Counted from the stretch's first letter, positions 1 to 7,952 are shown. The stretch is 64,000 nucleotides of DNA from Deltaproteobacteria bacterium (GCA_016177705.1 JACOUT010000020.1:62001-126000); one strand, 5' to 3'. Notes: generated by a model not told the origin, from the sequence alone. Translations and numbers: made by a program.

Positions 1-665
1 CCGGCGGCCGTGGTGTTCTCGCCGAAGCCGTAGCCGACGCGCGCCGGGCGGAGCTGCCGGTAGGCCTCGTCGATGGCGTCGACGATCGGCTCGACGATGC
101 GATGCAGGCTCTCGGCGCTATAGCTGTCACCACCGAGCGCCCAGCCGTGGACGTCGTCCGGTGGGAAGTCCGACAGCGCCGCCGGCAGGATGCTGGCCGC
201 CGACGCGCGCTGGCCTGCGCCATGCGTGTGGGTGGCGTTGATGAGCAGGCGGCCACGCAGGTCGCGGCCAAGGCGCTCCTTCACGCGCGCGAGCGTGTGC
301 GCCGTGATCTCCTCGGTGAGGTAGACCATGTCGAGGCGCACCAGCACGACGTCGGTGTGGCCGTTGTCGAGCACGATGGCGCGCGCGCTCGGCGCGGATT
401 GCACGCCGCGCGTAGCGGGGAAGGTGTCGGCGAACGGGCTGCCGGGGTCATCGGGCGGCGGCTCGGAGCCGAGCGCGACGCTCTGGAAGTAGCCCGCATG
501 CGGGTGGCCCACCGGCAGCCGCAGCACCACCTGCGCCGCGCCGGCGCGCAAGGGGCCCGGCGGGGGCGGTGTGAACCCCTCGGTGGTCGACGGACAGGCC
601 GCGCCGAGCGCGCAGCAGAGGAGCGCGCTCGCCGCGGCGGATCGGGTCCTGTTGGCGTGGTGCAT
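1..665 (-). CDS. Neutral/alkaline ceramidase-like lipoprotein, 3' end beyond the window
   Basis: Only the first 221 residues are visible because the gene runs off the left edge. The N-terminus is a lipoprotein signal ending in a lipobox (LGAAC, Cys near residue 24). The motif ATHTHG follows; it matches the metal-binding THTH motif of neutral/alkaline ceramidase N-terminal domains, so a zinc-dependent amidase/hydrolase fold anchored in the envelope is inferred. The neighbour upstream (681-2234) has the same design and lies 15 bp away on the same strand, so this is the distal member of a TetR-led operon with two paralogs. The ATG at 665 is chosen because the signal peptide starts there. The substrate cannot be read from the sequence; ceramide is only the family prototype. 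Confidence 0.72.
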   Translation of the reverse strand, partial: MHHANRTRSAAASALLCCALGAACPSTTEGFTPPPPGPLRAGAAQVVLRLPVGHPHAGYFQSVALGSEPPPDDPGSPFADTFPATRGVQSAPSARAIVLDNGHTDVVLVRLDMVYLTEEITAHTLARVKERLGRDLRGRLLINATHTHGAGQRASAASILPAALSDFPPDDVHGWALGGDSYSAESLHRIVEPIVDAIDEAYRQLRPARVGYGFGENTTAA

Positions 666-680
666 CGTGCCTCCCGTGCG

Positions 681-2234
681 TCAGGGCTGGAGCTGGTAGA
701 GGTCGCGCACGCCGCGCGCGAGCTCGGGCGCCGCGAGCGCGCCGATCGAGTTGGCCTCGCCGTACTGACCGTCCTCGACGTAGGCGAAGGGCGCGTCCCG
801 GTCGAACTGCGGGCGAGGGATGATGTAGCCGATCGAGTCGTTGGCGTTGTTGAGCAGGATCTTGCGTGGGGCGTCGCGCATCATCGCCTGGTACGGCACC
901 TCGATGGGCGCGTCGGGGAAGTCGGCGCCGGCGGGCTGCTCGATGAGCGCGTTGCCGTCCGCGTCCGTCACCCACAGCTCGGCGTACAGCTCCCCGGGCG
1001 ACGTCAGCAGCTCGACGTCACCGATGGAGAGCGCATTGAGCTCGCTGTCGATCTGGTAGAGCCCGAGCGGCACGTCGTCGATCGAGAGGCCTTCGACGGC
1101 GTCCTCGGGGATCCGCTCCCCCGACTCACTGTCGTAGAGCGGGCGACGCACCAGGCCGAGCGAGAAGGCGAAGGCGAGCGGTAGGTTCGTCGGCGTCAAG
1201 AGCACGGGCATGCGGCGCGAGCCGAGGGTCGGCGCGTCGTCGGTGACGGCGGCGGGGTCGCTGAGCGAGGCCACTGCCCAGGACGCCACGGCGCGGCCAA
1301 TGGCCTCGGGGCGCCGCCAGTCGCCGGTCGGGCAGGTCTCCACGTCGCCGCCGGCGTCGGGGCAGACCAGCGGGCCCATCGGCGTGGTCAAGCCGCCGAG
1401 CACGCTCGGGGCGAAGATGGCCGTGGTGCCCGGCAGGCGCGCCTCGAGCTCCTCGCGCAGGTAGTGCGGATAGTCCGAGGTGAGCTCGGTGTTGCCCTCG
1501 CCCATCGACTCCGGGTGATTGCCCCACACCACCAGGGTGGCGACGTTGCGCGCGTCGTCTGTCGCGGTGAAGTGCAACGTATGCACGGCGTCGTCGCGCA
1601 CCTCCGGCAGACGCGAGTCGCGAACATATTGCGCCGCGCTGGTTGTGCCAGCCGTCATGCGCGCGCGCGTCAGCGCCGACGTGGCCTCCGCCAGCGCCGC
1701 GGTCGCTTGCTCGACCACGAACTGGTTGAAGGCGGCATCGAGGCCGCTGTTGGCGACGTCGGGCCCCCACAGCCCGATGGTGTCCTTCGACGCATGCGTG
1801 TGCGTCGCCACCACCACGAGGTCGTCGATGGCGAGCCCCGCCGCGTGCGCGGCCTGCTTGATGCGAACAGCGTCATGGTGCAGCCAACCTTCGACGTCGA
1901 GCGCCACCAGCGCGATCCGGGTGGTGCCGCGCTCCAGCACCAACGCGCGCGCCCAGATGTCGTCGTGGATGCCGGTGGCGGGCCGCCCCTGGCCGAAGCC
2001 GGCCAGGTACACCGGCGCGTCGAGCGACGGCGTGATGGCGCGTGCGGCCGCGCCGACGTGCAGGTCGCCGTCGGCGTCCTCGCAGTGTCGCGCGCCGGGG
2101 CACACGAGCGGAGTCACCAACTGCCGCTGATCGAGCACCACCGTCGAGTCCATGCTCGACGGGACGGGCTGTTCACAGGCGGCGCCAAGGGCGAGCGCGC
2201 TCGCGATGGCAATGCCCGAGGTCGGGGACTTCAT
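681..2234 (-). CDS. Neutral/alkaline ceramidase-like lipoprotein
   Basis: A 517-residue protein with a lipoprotein signal peptide (LGAAC lipobox, Cys at about 20). It carries the family's metal-site signatures: VVVATHTHAS near residue 145 and WGNHPESMG near 235, consistent with the His ligands of the zinc site in neutral ceramidases. Bacterial enzymes of this family hydrolyse the amide bond of ceramides or related N-acyl lipids outside the cytoplasm. It is shorter than full ceramidases (about 650 residues), so the C-terminal immunoglobulin-like domain is probably missing. The ATG overlaps the stop of the upstream TetR gene (ATGA arrangement), which implies translational coupling and hence control by that regulator. 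Family fit is good; substrate is unknown. Confidence 0.75.
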   Translation of the reverse strand: MKSPTSGIAIASALALGAACEQPVPSSMDSTVVLDQRQLVTPLVCPGARHCEDADGDLHVGAAARAITPSLDAPVYLAGFGQGRPATGIHDDIWARALVLERGTTRIALVALDVEGWLHHDAVRIKQAAHAAGLAIDDLVVVATHTHASKDTIGLWGPDVANSGLDAAFNQFVVEQATAALAEATSALTRARMTAGTTSAAQYVRDSRLPEVRDDAVHTLHFTATDDARNVATLVVWGNHPESMGEGNTELTSDYPHYLREELEARLPGTTAIFAPSVLGGLTTPMGPLVCPDAGGDVETCPTGDWRRPEAIGRAVASWAVASLSDPAAVTDDAPTLGSRRMPVLLTPTNLPLAFAFSLGLVRRPLYDSESGERIPEDAVEGLSIDDVPLGLYQIDSELNALSIGDVELLTSPGELYAELWVTDADGNALIEQPAGADFPDAPIEVPYQAMMRDAPRKILLNNANDSIGYIIPRPQFDRDAPFAYVEDGQYGEANSIGALAAPELARGVRDLYQLQP

Positions 2235-2854
2235 TCGTGCTCCGTTGGCGCTCGGTCGAGCAGCGCGCCGTGCAGCGCGAGCTCGATGAGCAGGGAGAGC
2301 GACGACGAGGCGGTCTCGTCGTCGGCGGACAGGGCGACGGCGCCGAACATGCTCGCGAGCAGGGTGCGGGACACGTCGAGCGCGTCGAGGTCGGCGCGCA
2401 CCAGCCGCCGCTGCTGCGCGTGCGCGATCACCTGTGCCAACCGCGCATGCAGCGGCGAGGGCAGCGCACTTGCTCGCCGCGGCCGGCGCAGTTGGGCGGC
2501 GATCAGCTCGCGCCGCACCTCGCCCTGCACGGCATGCATGGCGCTCTTGGTCTGTTCGAAGATGGTGTGCAGCGCCTCGGCCAACGGCGCGTCGTCACGA
2601 AGGACGAGGCTGTCGGCGATGAGCGCCTCGGTGCGGTCGGTGAGCGCTTGGAGCGCGCGGTCCTTGGCCGTCAAGTGAACGGAGAACGCGCCGAGCACGC
2701 CGCCCGCCCGCTCGACGATGCGCTCGATGCGCGCGGCGGCCACGCGAGCCGAGAACAGCTCCTCGAGCGCTGCTCGGAACGCGCCGAGGAACGCCGCGCG
2801 GGCCTCACCGCGCTGACGTTCATGGGCTCCGCTCGGCTCCGGCTGGCACTCCAT
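2231..2854 (-). CDS. TetR-family protein with degenerate DNA-recognition helix
   Basis: A protein of about 207 residues that is a clear paralog of the next gene upstream (2938-3528). They share long stretches such as RIERIV, DAPLAEALHTIFEQ and SRTLLASMFGA. In the helix-turn-helix the other copy reads VGVARGTFYFHF, the usual TetR pattern, whereas this copy reads AGGVLGAFSVHL, losing the Thr, Tyr and Phe that normally contact DNA or pack the recognition helix. It may therefore have lost or changed DNA binding and act as a dimer partner or ligand sink. The ATG at 2854 is preferred over a TTG at 2890 because the TTG lies inside the -35/operator sequence. Its stop overlaps the start of the ceramidase-like gene. 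Confidence 0.8.
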   Translation of the reverse strand: MECQPEPSGAHERQRGEARAAFLGAFRAALEELFSARVAAARIERIVERAGGVLGAFSVHLTAKDRALQALTDRTEALIADSLVLRDDAPLAEALHTIFEQTKSAMHAVQGEVRRELIAAQLRRPRRASALPSPLHARLAQVIAHAQQRRLVRADLDALDVSRTLLASMFGAVALSADDETASSSLSLLIELALHGALLDRAPTEHE

Positions 2855-2861
2855 GCGCGGC

Positions 2862-2890
2862 CGTGTAGCTGACTTTGTTTTGGCTGACAA
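2862..2890 (-). promoter_or_regulatory. Promoter of the degenerate TetR gene
   Basis: Reading the minus strand, TTGTCA (2890-2885) and TACACG (2867-2862) are separated by exactly 17 nt. The ATG at 2854 follows the -10 box by 7 nt, which would give a leaderless or nearly leaderless transcript. The same spacing occurs at the paralogous gene (3564-3536), which supports both promoters. Confidence 0.6.
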
Positions 2891-2909
2891 CCGTCAGTGA
2901 CATATGTCA
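2884..2909. promoter_or_regulatory. Two adjacent TetR-type operator palindromes
   Basis: CTGACAACCGTCAG (2884-2897, near-palindrome) is immediately followed by the perfect palindrome TGACATATGTCA (2898-2909). Both contain TGACA/TGTCA-type half-sites with a 2-bp centre, and the first covers the -35 box. The single palindrome at 3558-3571 has the same half-sites, so binding by the intact regulator encoded at 2938-3528 is inferred. Confidence 0.6.
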
Positions 2910-2937
2910 GCGACAGGACGGGAGCCACCGGGTCCCG

Positions 2938-3528
2938 TCAGCGGAGCACACCGTGCAGCGCGATCTCGGTCAAGGTGGACAGCGACGACGAGGCGGCATG
3001 GTCGTCGGCCGCCAGCGCGATGGCGCCGAACATGCTCGCGAGCAGGGTGCGCGACGCCTCGTAGGCATCGAGCTCTGGGCGCGCCAGCCCCTGTCGTTGC
3101 GCATGCAGGATCGCCTGCGCCAAGCGCTGGTGCAGCGGCGCGGGCGGCGCGCCCGGCCGCTGCGGTCGGCGTATCTGCGCGGCGATCAGCTCGCGCCGGA
3201 CGTCCCCTTGCACGGCCTGCAGCGCGCCGCACATCTGCTCGAAGATGGTGTGCAGCGCCTCGGCCAGCGGCGCGTCGTCGCGCAGCACGATGCTGTCGGC
3301 GATCATTGCCTCGGTGCGGTCGGTCAGCTCGTGGAGGACGTGATCTTTGGTTGGAAAGTGGAAGTAGAAGGTGCCGCGCGCGACGCCCACTCGATCGACG
3401 ATGCGCTCGATGCGCGCCGCCGCGACGCCGCTCGAGAAGAACTCCTCGATGGCGGCCTGGAACAACGCCTCGCGGGTCTCGCGGCGCTGGCGTTCACGGG
3501 CCCCCGGAGGCTCACGCTCGCTCACCAT
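2938..3528 (-). CDS. TetR-family transcriptional regulator (intact copy)
   Basis: A 196-residue TetR-type repressor with an N-terminal helix-turn-helix (RIERIVDRVGVARGTFYFHF) and a helical ligand/dimer domain. It is the upstream member of a tandem duplicated pair and the first gene of a likely regulatory unit leading to the two ceramidase-like lipoproteins. The ATG at 3528 is chosen over an in-frame TTG at 3564 because the TTG is part of the -35 box and operator, and the paralog has its ATG at the same place. A perfect palindrome across its -35 box suggests autorepression. The ligand is unknown; a lipid or lipid-derived amide is a guess from the neighbours. Confidence 0.83.
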   Translation of the reverse strand: MVSEREPPGARERQRRETREALFQAAIEEFFSSGVAAARIERIVDRVGVARGTFYFHFPTKDHVLHELTDRTEAMIADSIVLRDDAPLAEALHTIFEQMCGALQAVQGDVRRELIAAQIRRPQRPGAPPAPLHQRLAQAILHAQRQGLARPELDAYEASRTLLASMFGAIALAADDHAASSSLSTLTEIALHGVLR

Positions 3529-3535
3529 GGCCCAA

Positions 3536-3564
3536 TCGGTAGCGGATCCTGGTTTCGCTGACAA
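3536..3564 (-). promoter_or_regulatory. Promoter of the intact TetR gene
   Basis: On the minus strand TTGTCA (3564-3559), 17 nt, TACCGA (3541-3536), then 7 nt to the ATG at 3528. The geometry is identical to that at 2862-2890, indicating that promoter and gene were duplicated together. Confidence 0.62.
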
Positions 3565-3571
3565 TTGTCAG
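3558..3571. promoter_or_regulatory. Perfect palindromic operator
   Basis: CTGACAATTGTCAG is a perfect 14-bp palindrome lying on the -35 box of the TetR promoter. Its half-sites match those at 2884-2909 (TGACA, 2 bp, TGTCA), so it is the likely autoregulatory site. Confidence 0.65.
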
Positions 3572-3662
3572 TGGCGCTCGCCCCGTCGGGAACGCGTCTG
3601 CAGCGCGCTGGGTTCGGCGCGAGGAGAGGGCGGAGAGCGCCGGCGGGGGTACCCTCACCATC

Positions 3663-4907
3663 GTGACCACCCGACTCGGCGCACTCGTCACCGTCTTGGC
3701 GTTCGCGGTCGGGTGCGCGGGTCGCGCTGTCACGATCGATGCGACGTCGGACGCCGGTGTCGGCGGCGACGGCGGGGGTGAAGGCGAAGGTGAAGGTGAA
3801 GGCGAAGGCCCAGGCGAGGGGGAAGGTGAGGGCGAAGGCGGTTGGGGAGGAGAGGGAGAGGGCGAGGGCGAGCCCATCCTGCAAGCCTACCTGCTGCAGG
3901 ACGACGGTGACGGCCTCGTCGAGACTCCGCTCGACGAGGGCTTCGGCCTCGCGATCGCGGTCAGCCGCGCACGCGGTGTGCCGGTGGTGTTCGCGGCCGC
4001 ACGGTCAGGCAACGGCTTTGGTGGGGCCGTGCTTGCGCACGTCGACCCCTTCGGCGCTGCGCCGACGACGGAACGGTTCGACGATGTCTTCGCGTCGGAG
4101 TTCCGCGAGGTGTCTGGCACGGTCGCCGACCTCGACCTCGACGGCGACCAAGACCTGCTCGTGCTCGGGCAGCGCGGCTTCGGCGTGTTGCTCGACGAGG
4201 GCGACGAGTTCCGAGTGGCGGAGTCTCGACGCGCCGATCTCTGGCCCACCAGCGTCGGCGTGGTGGACCTCGACGAGGACGGCGTGCTCGACGCATACCT
4301 GCCGGGCCGGAACCAGCTGTACTGGACGCTGCGGGTCGTCGACGGCGTGATCGACTGGAGCGTCCACCTGGGCCAGTGGCCTGTTGGCCACTACGGGTAC
4401 TGCGCTGCCAGCTTCGCTGGCGGCGTCATCGACGGCAGCCCGATCCTCTTGGTGGTCGGCGACGTGTGCTACGCCGACCTGACGGTGACGGGTGTGCCGA
4501 CAGCGCCCCAGCGGCTCTTCCTCCTCGATCAAGCGATGAACGAGGTGGCCTCACTTGATCTCGGCATGGAGGGAAATACGGCGATCACGCTGCGCGGCTC
4601 GAGCGCGTACATCGCAGGGCGCCGCTTCGCTCCCAGCCCTGACGAAGTCGGCACGGCGCGCGGCACGCTCGCGATCGAGGTGACGCCCACGGGCTTCGGC
4701 GCGATCACGACGCCCGCCGGCGACGTGCCGGTCGTCGGCTCCGCGGACATCGACGGTGATGGTGCGGACTCGTGGGTGGGCTGTAACGAGGCACCGGCGG
4801 CGACGGACTTCATTCGGCTCCCCACCTGCCGCGAGCGCGGCGCCATCGGCGACGCGGACGACGACGGGCGAGACGAGATCTTCGTTGCCACGTGGCTCCC
4901 GTACTGA
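3663..4907 (+). CDS. Lipoprotein with Glu-Gly linker and FG-GAP/VCBS-like repeats
   Basis: A 414-residue secreted protein. A lipobox (FAVGC, Cys at about 18) is followed by a long Glu-Gly linker, residues about 38-70, encoded by repetitive GAAGGCGAAGGT-type DNA. The rest contains Asp-rich repeats such as DLDLDGDQD, DLDEDGVLD, DIDGDGAD and DADDDGRDE, typical of calcium-binding FG-GAP/VCBS beta-propeller proteins. A cell-surface role is inferred; the ligand is unknown. The GTG start is preceded by TACCCT (3650-3655) at 7 nt, so the message may be leaderless. It shares its design with the proteins at 16735-17544 and 28255-29781. A strong hairpin follows the stop. Confidence 0.82.
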   Translation: MTTRLGALVTVLAFAVGCAGRAVTIDATSDAGVGGDGGGEGEGEGEGEGPGEGEGEGEGGWGGEGEGEGEPILQAYLLQDDGDGLVETPLDEGFGLAIAVSRARGVPVVFAAARSGNGFGGAVLAHVDPFGAAPTTERFDDVFASEFREVSGTVADLDLDGDQDLLVLGQRGFGVLLDEGDEFRVAESRRADLWPTSVGVVDLDEDGVLDAYLPGRNQLYWTLRVVDGVIDWSVHLGQWPVGHYGYCAASFAGGVIDGSPILLVVGDVCYADLTVTGVPTAPQRLFLLDQAMNEVASLDLGMEGNTAITLRGSSAYIAGRRFAPSPDEVGTARGTLAIEVTPTGFGAITTPAGDVPVVGSADIDGDGADSWVGCNEAPAATDFIRLPTCRERGAIGDADDDGRDEIFVATWLPY

Positions 4908-4936
4908 CGGGTTGCCGCACTGTTCCGCGCTCGTTC

Positions 4937-4971
4937 GACCAGCGAGGCGCCTCCTCTGCGCCTCGCTGGTC
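4937..4971 (+). terminator. Strong hairpin downstream of the lipoprotein gene
   Basis: A perfect 14-bp stem (GACCAGCGAGGCGC at 4937-4950 pairing with 4958-4971) with a 7-nt loop, starting 29 nt after the stop at 4907. There is no T-tract, so it is either a Rho-independent-like structure of a high-GC genome or an mRNA 3' stabiliser. Confidence 0.55.
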
Positions 4972-5024
4972 CGGCGCGGCCTGCTACACGCTATGCCAAG
5001 GCGTCGTCGCTGGTTGGGGGGCTC

Positions 5025-5387
5025 ATGCCGTGGGCGCGCGCAGGGTTGGTGCTGACGGTCCTCGTGCTCGCGAGCTGCTGGGGCTGTCGGCCGCCGCCCG
5101 ACTTCAATTGCCAGCAGGGCGCAGCGGGGTGCCCGCCGGGCAGCTACTGCGTGTTCCAGCGAGGCGCGGAGCCGCTCGAGTGGGGCAACCCGAGCCCGCT
5201 GCCCGGGTTCCTCGCCGACAGCTACACCTGCACGCCCGCCCCCGAGCGCTGCGTCGACGCCATCACGTGCGACTGCCTCACCTGCACGGGCGAGATCGAC
5301 TGCGGCGACGAGCCGGCGACCGTGCCGCCGGTCCTGTGCACCGAAGACGAGGACGGCACGGTGCTCGTGGGCACGTTTCTGGAGTGA
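5025..5387 (+). CDS. Small Cys-rich lipoprotein
   Basis: A protein of 120 residues with a hydrophobic signal peptide ending in a lipobox-like ASCWGC. The mature part has about ten cysteines (for example CQQGAAGCPPGSYC and CDCLTC) and probably forms several disulfides outside the cytoplasm. No family is recognised. The start ATG is preceded by a G-rich stretch (GGGGGG) suitable as a ribosome binding site, and a GCTACA-type box lies about 40 nt upstream. It is the last plus-strand gene before the convergent acyl-CoA operon. Function unknown. Confidence 0.68.
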   Translation: MPWARAGLVLTVLVLASCWGCRPPPDFNCQQGAAGCPPGSYCVFQRGAEPLEWGNPSPLPGFLADSYTCTPAPERCVDAITCDCLTCTGEIDCGDEPATVPPVLCTEDEDGTVLVGTFLE

Positions 5388-5426
5388 CGCCGCGAGCGCC
5401 TGCGGTCGGCTCACGCATGCACGGTC

Positions 5427-5460
5427 GGGTCCGAACCCGCACCCTCGCCACCGGCCCGTC
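5427..5460. repeat. Possible decayed fragment of the 161-bp inverted-repeat element
   Basis: GGGTCCGAACC (5427-5437) and then a CACCCTCGCC..CCGGCCCGTC segment match, in the same order, the right third of the elements at 17616-17776 and 28057-28217, with about 20 nt missing between the blocks. It lies between two convergent genes. The match is short, so chance or independent origin is possible. Confidence 0.35.
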
Positions 5461-5480
5461 CCTCGGCGCCCGCTCGCCCA

Positions 5481-6335
5481 CTACAGCGACAGCAGCTTGC
5501 GCGCCTCATCGACGCTAGCGGGCTCACGCCCCACCAAGCGTGTGAGCTGTACCGCCTGCTCCACCAGCGCGCCGTTGCTCTTGGCCATCTCGCCGTTCGG
5601 CAGATAGAAGTTGTCCTCGAGCCCGACCCGGATGTTGCCGCCCAGCACCAGCGACGACGCGAGCAGGCGCCACTGCTCCTTGCCGATGCCGATGACCTCC
5701 CAGGTGGCGTCCTGCGGGATGGTCTGCCGCTGCAATTGCATGGCCTCGATGCTGGTGGGCAGTCCGCCGAGCACGCCCATGATGAAGGAGAACTGCGTGG
5801 GCTTCTTGAGCTTGCCCATGTCGTAGAGCGGCCAGATCGAGTTGGTGTGCCCAGCGTCGAAGCACTCGAGCTCGGGCTTCACGCCCGCGTCGTTCATCGC
5901 CGACAGCATGCGCTCGATCTTGCCGAAGGTGTTCGGGAAGACGATGTCGAACACGAACGCCTTCCGCTTGGGCGAGTACTTCGCGTAGTTCATCGTGCCC
6001 ATGTTGAGCGCGGCGATCTCGGGACGAAGCTCGCGCAGGATGGTCTCCTGCGCCGAGGTGTCGTCGTCCATGGTGCCGGTCGAGAAGTTCAAGATCACCG
6101 GGCAGCGCTTCCTGGTCTCGTCCTTGATCTTGCGGAAGGTGTCGAGCTCCCAGGAGGGCGCGCCCTCGTCGGTGCGCGCGTGGATGTGCACGCAGGCCGC
6201 GCCTGCGTCGTAGGCGCGCTTGGCCTCCTCGGCGATCTCGATGGGCGTGTAGGGGATGTGCGGGCACTGGTCGCGGTTGGCGAGCACGCCCGAGAGCGCG
6301 GCGGTGATGATGACCTTGTCTTCGAACTTGCTCAT
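5481..6335 (-). CDS. BKACE-family beta-keto acid cleavage enzyme (DUF849)
   Basis: A 284-residue protein of the BKACE family, whose prototype Kce condenses a beta-keto acid with acetyl-CoA to give acetoacetate and a new acyl-CoA. The TIM-barrel signatures are present: VHIHAR at 49-54 (zinc ligands His50 and His52) and RVGLED with Glu240 as the third protein ligand. Length is typical. It is the last gene of the TetR-headed acyl-CoA operon, 33 bp after the carboxyltransferase. In a leucine pathway this position is normally taken by HMG-CoA lyase, so an analogous carbon-carbon cleavage role is inferred. The exact keto-acid substrate cannot be predicted. Confidence 0.88.
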   Translation of the reverse strand: MSKFEDKVIITAALSGVLANRDQCPHIPYTPIEIAEEAKRAYDAGAACVHIHARTDEGAPSWELDTFRKIKDETRKRCPVILNFSTGTMDDDTSAQETILRELRPEIAALNMGTMNYAKYSPKRKAFVFDIVFPNTFGKIERMLSAMNDAGVKPELECFDAGHTNSIWPLYDMGKLKKPTQFSFIMGVLGGLPTSIEAMQLQRQTIPQDATWEVIGIGKEQWRLLASSLVLGGNIRVGLEDNFYLPNGEMAKSNGALVEQAVQLTRLVGREPASVDEARKLLSL

Positions 6336-6368
6336 GGCGTGCTCCTCAGTGCCCGATTTAATGCGCGG

Positions 6369-7952
6369 TCACACAGGCATGATGGCGTGGCGACGCGGCG
6401 GCAGTTGCTTCTTCCTGCGACGAGCCGTCGACAGCGCGGCCAGGATCACCTTGCGCGTGTCGCGCGGATCGATGACGTCGTCGATGTAGGTGCGCGCGGC
6501 CGGCACGTAGGGCGTGATCAGATCGCGGAAGCTCTCGACGAGCTGCGCGCGCGTCTCGTCGGGGTTGGACGAGCCCTCGATCTGCTTTCGGAACGCAATG
6601 TTGACCGCGCCCTCGGGGCCCATCACCGAGATCTCGGCGTTCGGCCACGCCACGATCAGGTCGGGCTGGTAGCCCTTGCCGCACATCACGTAGTAGCCGG
6701 CGCCGTAGCCCTTGCGCACGACGACGGTGATCTTCGGCACCGTCGCGCGGCTGACCGCGAACAGCATCTTGCTGCCGTGGCGGATGATGCCTTCCTTCTC
6801 GGTCTTCACGCCCACCATGAAGCCGGGCACGTCTTGCAGGAACAACAGCGGGATGCCGAACGCGTCGCAGGTCTCGATGAACTTGGCGGCCTTGTCGGCG
6901 GGATCGTTGGTGAGCACGCCGCCCAAGTGCTTGGAGTTCGACGCGATGACGCCGATGGGCCGGCCGCCCATCCTGATCAGCGTGGTGATGATCGCCTGGC
7001 CGAACTTGGGCTTGAGCTCGAACAGCGGCCCGTCCTGATCGCGAAGCCGGTCAATGAGCCCGTGCATGTCCATGGGCGCGCGCGTGTTCTCGGGCACCAG
7101 GCTGGTGGCGTCCTCGATGCGACGCTGGTCGGTGTCGGTGGTCGAATAGCAGGGCAGCTCGTCGTCGAAGCTCGAGGGGAAGAACGACAGCCAGGTCTTC
7201 ACCTGCGCGATCATGTCCTGATCGTCGTCGACCTCGAGGTCGCCCACGCCCGACTCGCGGCAGTGCAGCTTGGGCCCGCCCAATTCGTCGGGCGTGACGT
7301 CGGCGCCGGTGGCGGCCTTGACGAGCGGCGGGCCCGCCAGCGCCATGGCCGAGGTCTTCTTCACCATGGGCACGAAGTCGGCGAGCCCGGGCACGTAGGC
7401 GGTGCCCGCGAAGCACGGGCCCATCATCGCCGCCACCTGCGGGATGACGCCCGACATCATCACCTGGTCGTAGAACATCTGCCCCGAGCCGGCGAACATG
7501 GCCGTGGTCGCCTCCTGCACGCGCGCGCCCGCGGAGTCGAGCAGCCAGATCATGGGCATGCGCCGCTCGAGCGCCAGCTCGCGGATGCGGTGGCACTTCA
7601 TCTCGGTGTTGTGGCCGATGGTGCCGGCCATCACCGTGAAGTCGTAGGCGATGCACGCGACGGGGCGGCCGTCGACCAGGCCGGTGCCGCCCACGACGCC
7701 GTCAGCCGGCGTGTCGCGCCCCTGCATCATCGGCGACTCGGAGGTGTGGTGCGCGTGCACCATCAGCTCGTCGAAAGCGAGGCTGCCGTCGGCGCGCTTG
7801 TCGAACAAGAGCGCGACGCGCTCGCGCGCGGTCAGCTTGCCGGCCGCGTGTTGGCGCGCCACCGCCTCCTCGCCTCCCATCTTGCGGATCTTGGCGAGGC
7901 GCTCCTCGAGATCCTTGATGCGGGCGGAGAGCGTGTGCGTGCTGTCAGTCAT
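6369..7952 (-). CDS. Biotin-dependent acyl-CoA carboxylase, carboxyltransferase (beta) subunit
   Basis: A 527-residue carboxyltransferase with the two crotonase-like halves typical of propionyl-/methylcrotonyl-CoA carboxylase beta subunits. Visible motifs include GKLTARERV, LLDSAGARVQEA (N-domain) and YGAGYYVMCG followed by WPNAEISVMGPEGAV (C-domain). It transfers CO2 from carboxybiotin to an acyl-CoA. The YGAGYYVMCG region resembles neither classical PCC nor classical MCC exactly, so the substrate is uncertain; position in a liu-like operon favours a branched or unsaturated acyl-CoA. No biotin carboxylase or biotin carrier gene is present in the window, so the partner must be encoded elsewhere. 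Four bp separate it from the hydratase gene. Confidence 0.9.
   Translation of the reverse strand: MTDSTHTLSARIKDLEERLAKIRKMGGEEAVARQHAAGKLTARERVALLFDKRADGSLAFDELMVHAHHTSESPMMQGRDTPADGVVGGTGLVDGRPVACIAYDFTVMAGTIGHNTEMKCHRIRELALERRMPMIWLLDSAGARVQEATTAMFAGSGQMFYDQVMMSGVIPQVAAMMGPCFAGTAYVPGLADFVPMVKKTSAMALAGPPLVKAATGADVTPDELGGPKLHCRESGVGDLEVDDDQDMIAQVKTWLSFFPSSFDDELPCYSTTDTDQRRIEDATSLVPENTRAPMDMHGLIDRLRDQDGPLFELKPKFGQAIITTLIRMGGRPIGVIASNSKHLGGVLTNDPADKAAKFIETCDAFGIPLLFLQDVPGFMVGVKTEKEGIIRHGSKMLFAVSRATVPKITVVVRKGYGAGYYVMCGKGYQPDLIVAWPNAEISVMGPEGAVNIAFRKQIEGSSNPDETRAQLVESFRDLITPYVPAARTYIDDVIDPRDTRKVILAALSTARRRKKQLPPRRHAIMPV

Noticed and set aside
3775..3870. Short tandem DNA repeats suggesting a CRISPR or satellite array
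   Set aside because: The repeat unit is a hexamer-like GAAGGC/GAGGGC pattern that encodes the Glu-Gly linker of a lipoprotein; there are no spacers.
5481..6335. HMG-CoA lyase identity for the last gene of the acyl-CoA operon
   Set aside because: The VHIHAR motif and overall sequence are those of the BKACE/DUF849 family; HMG-CoA lyase signatures are absent.
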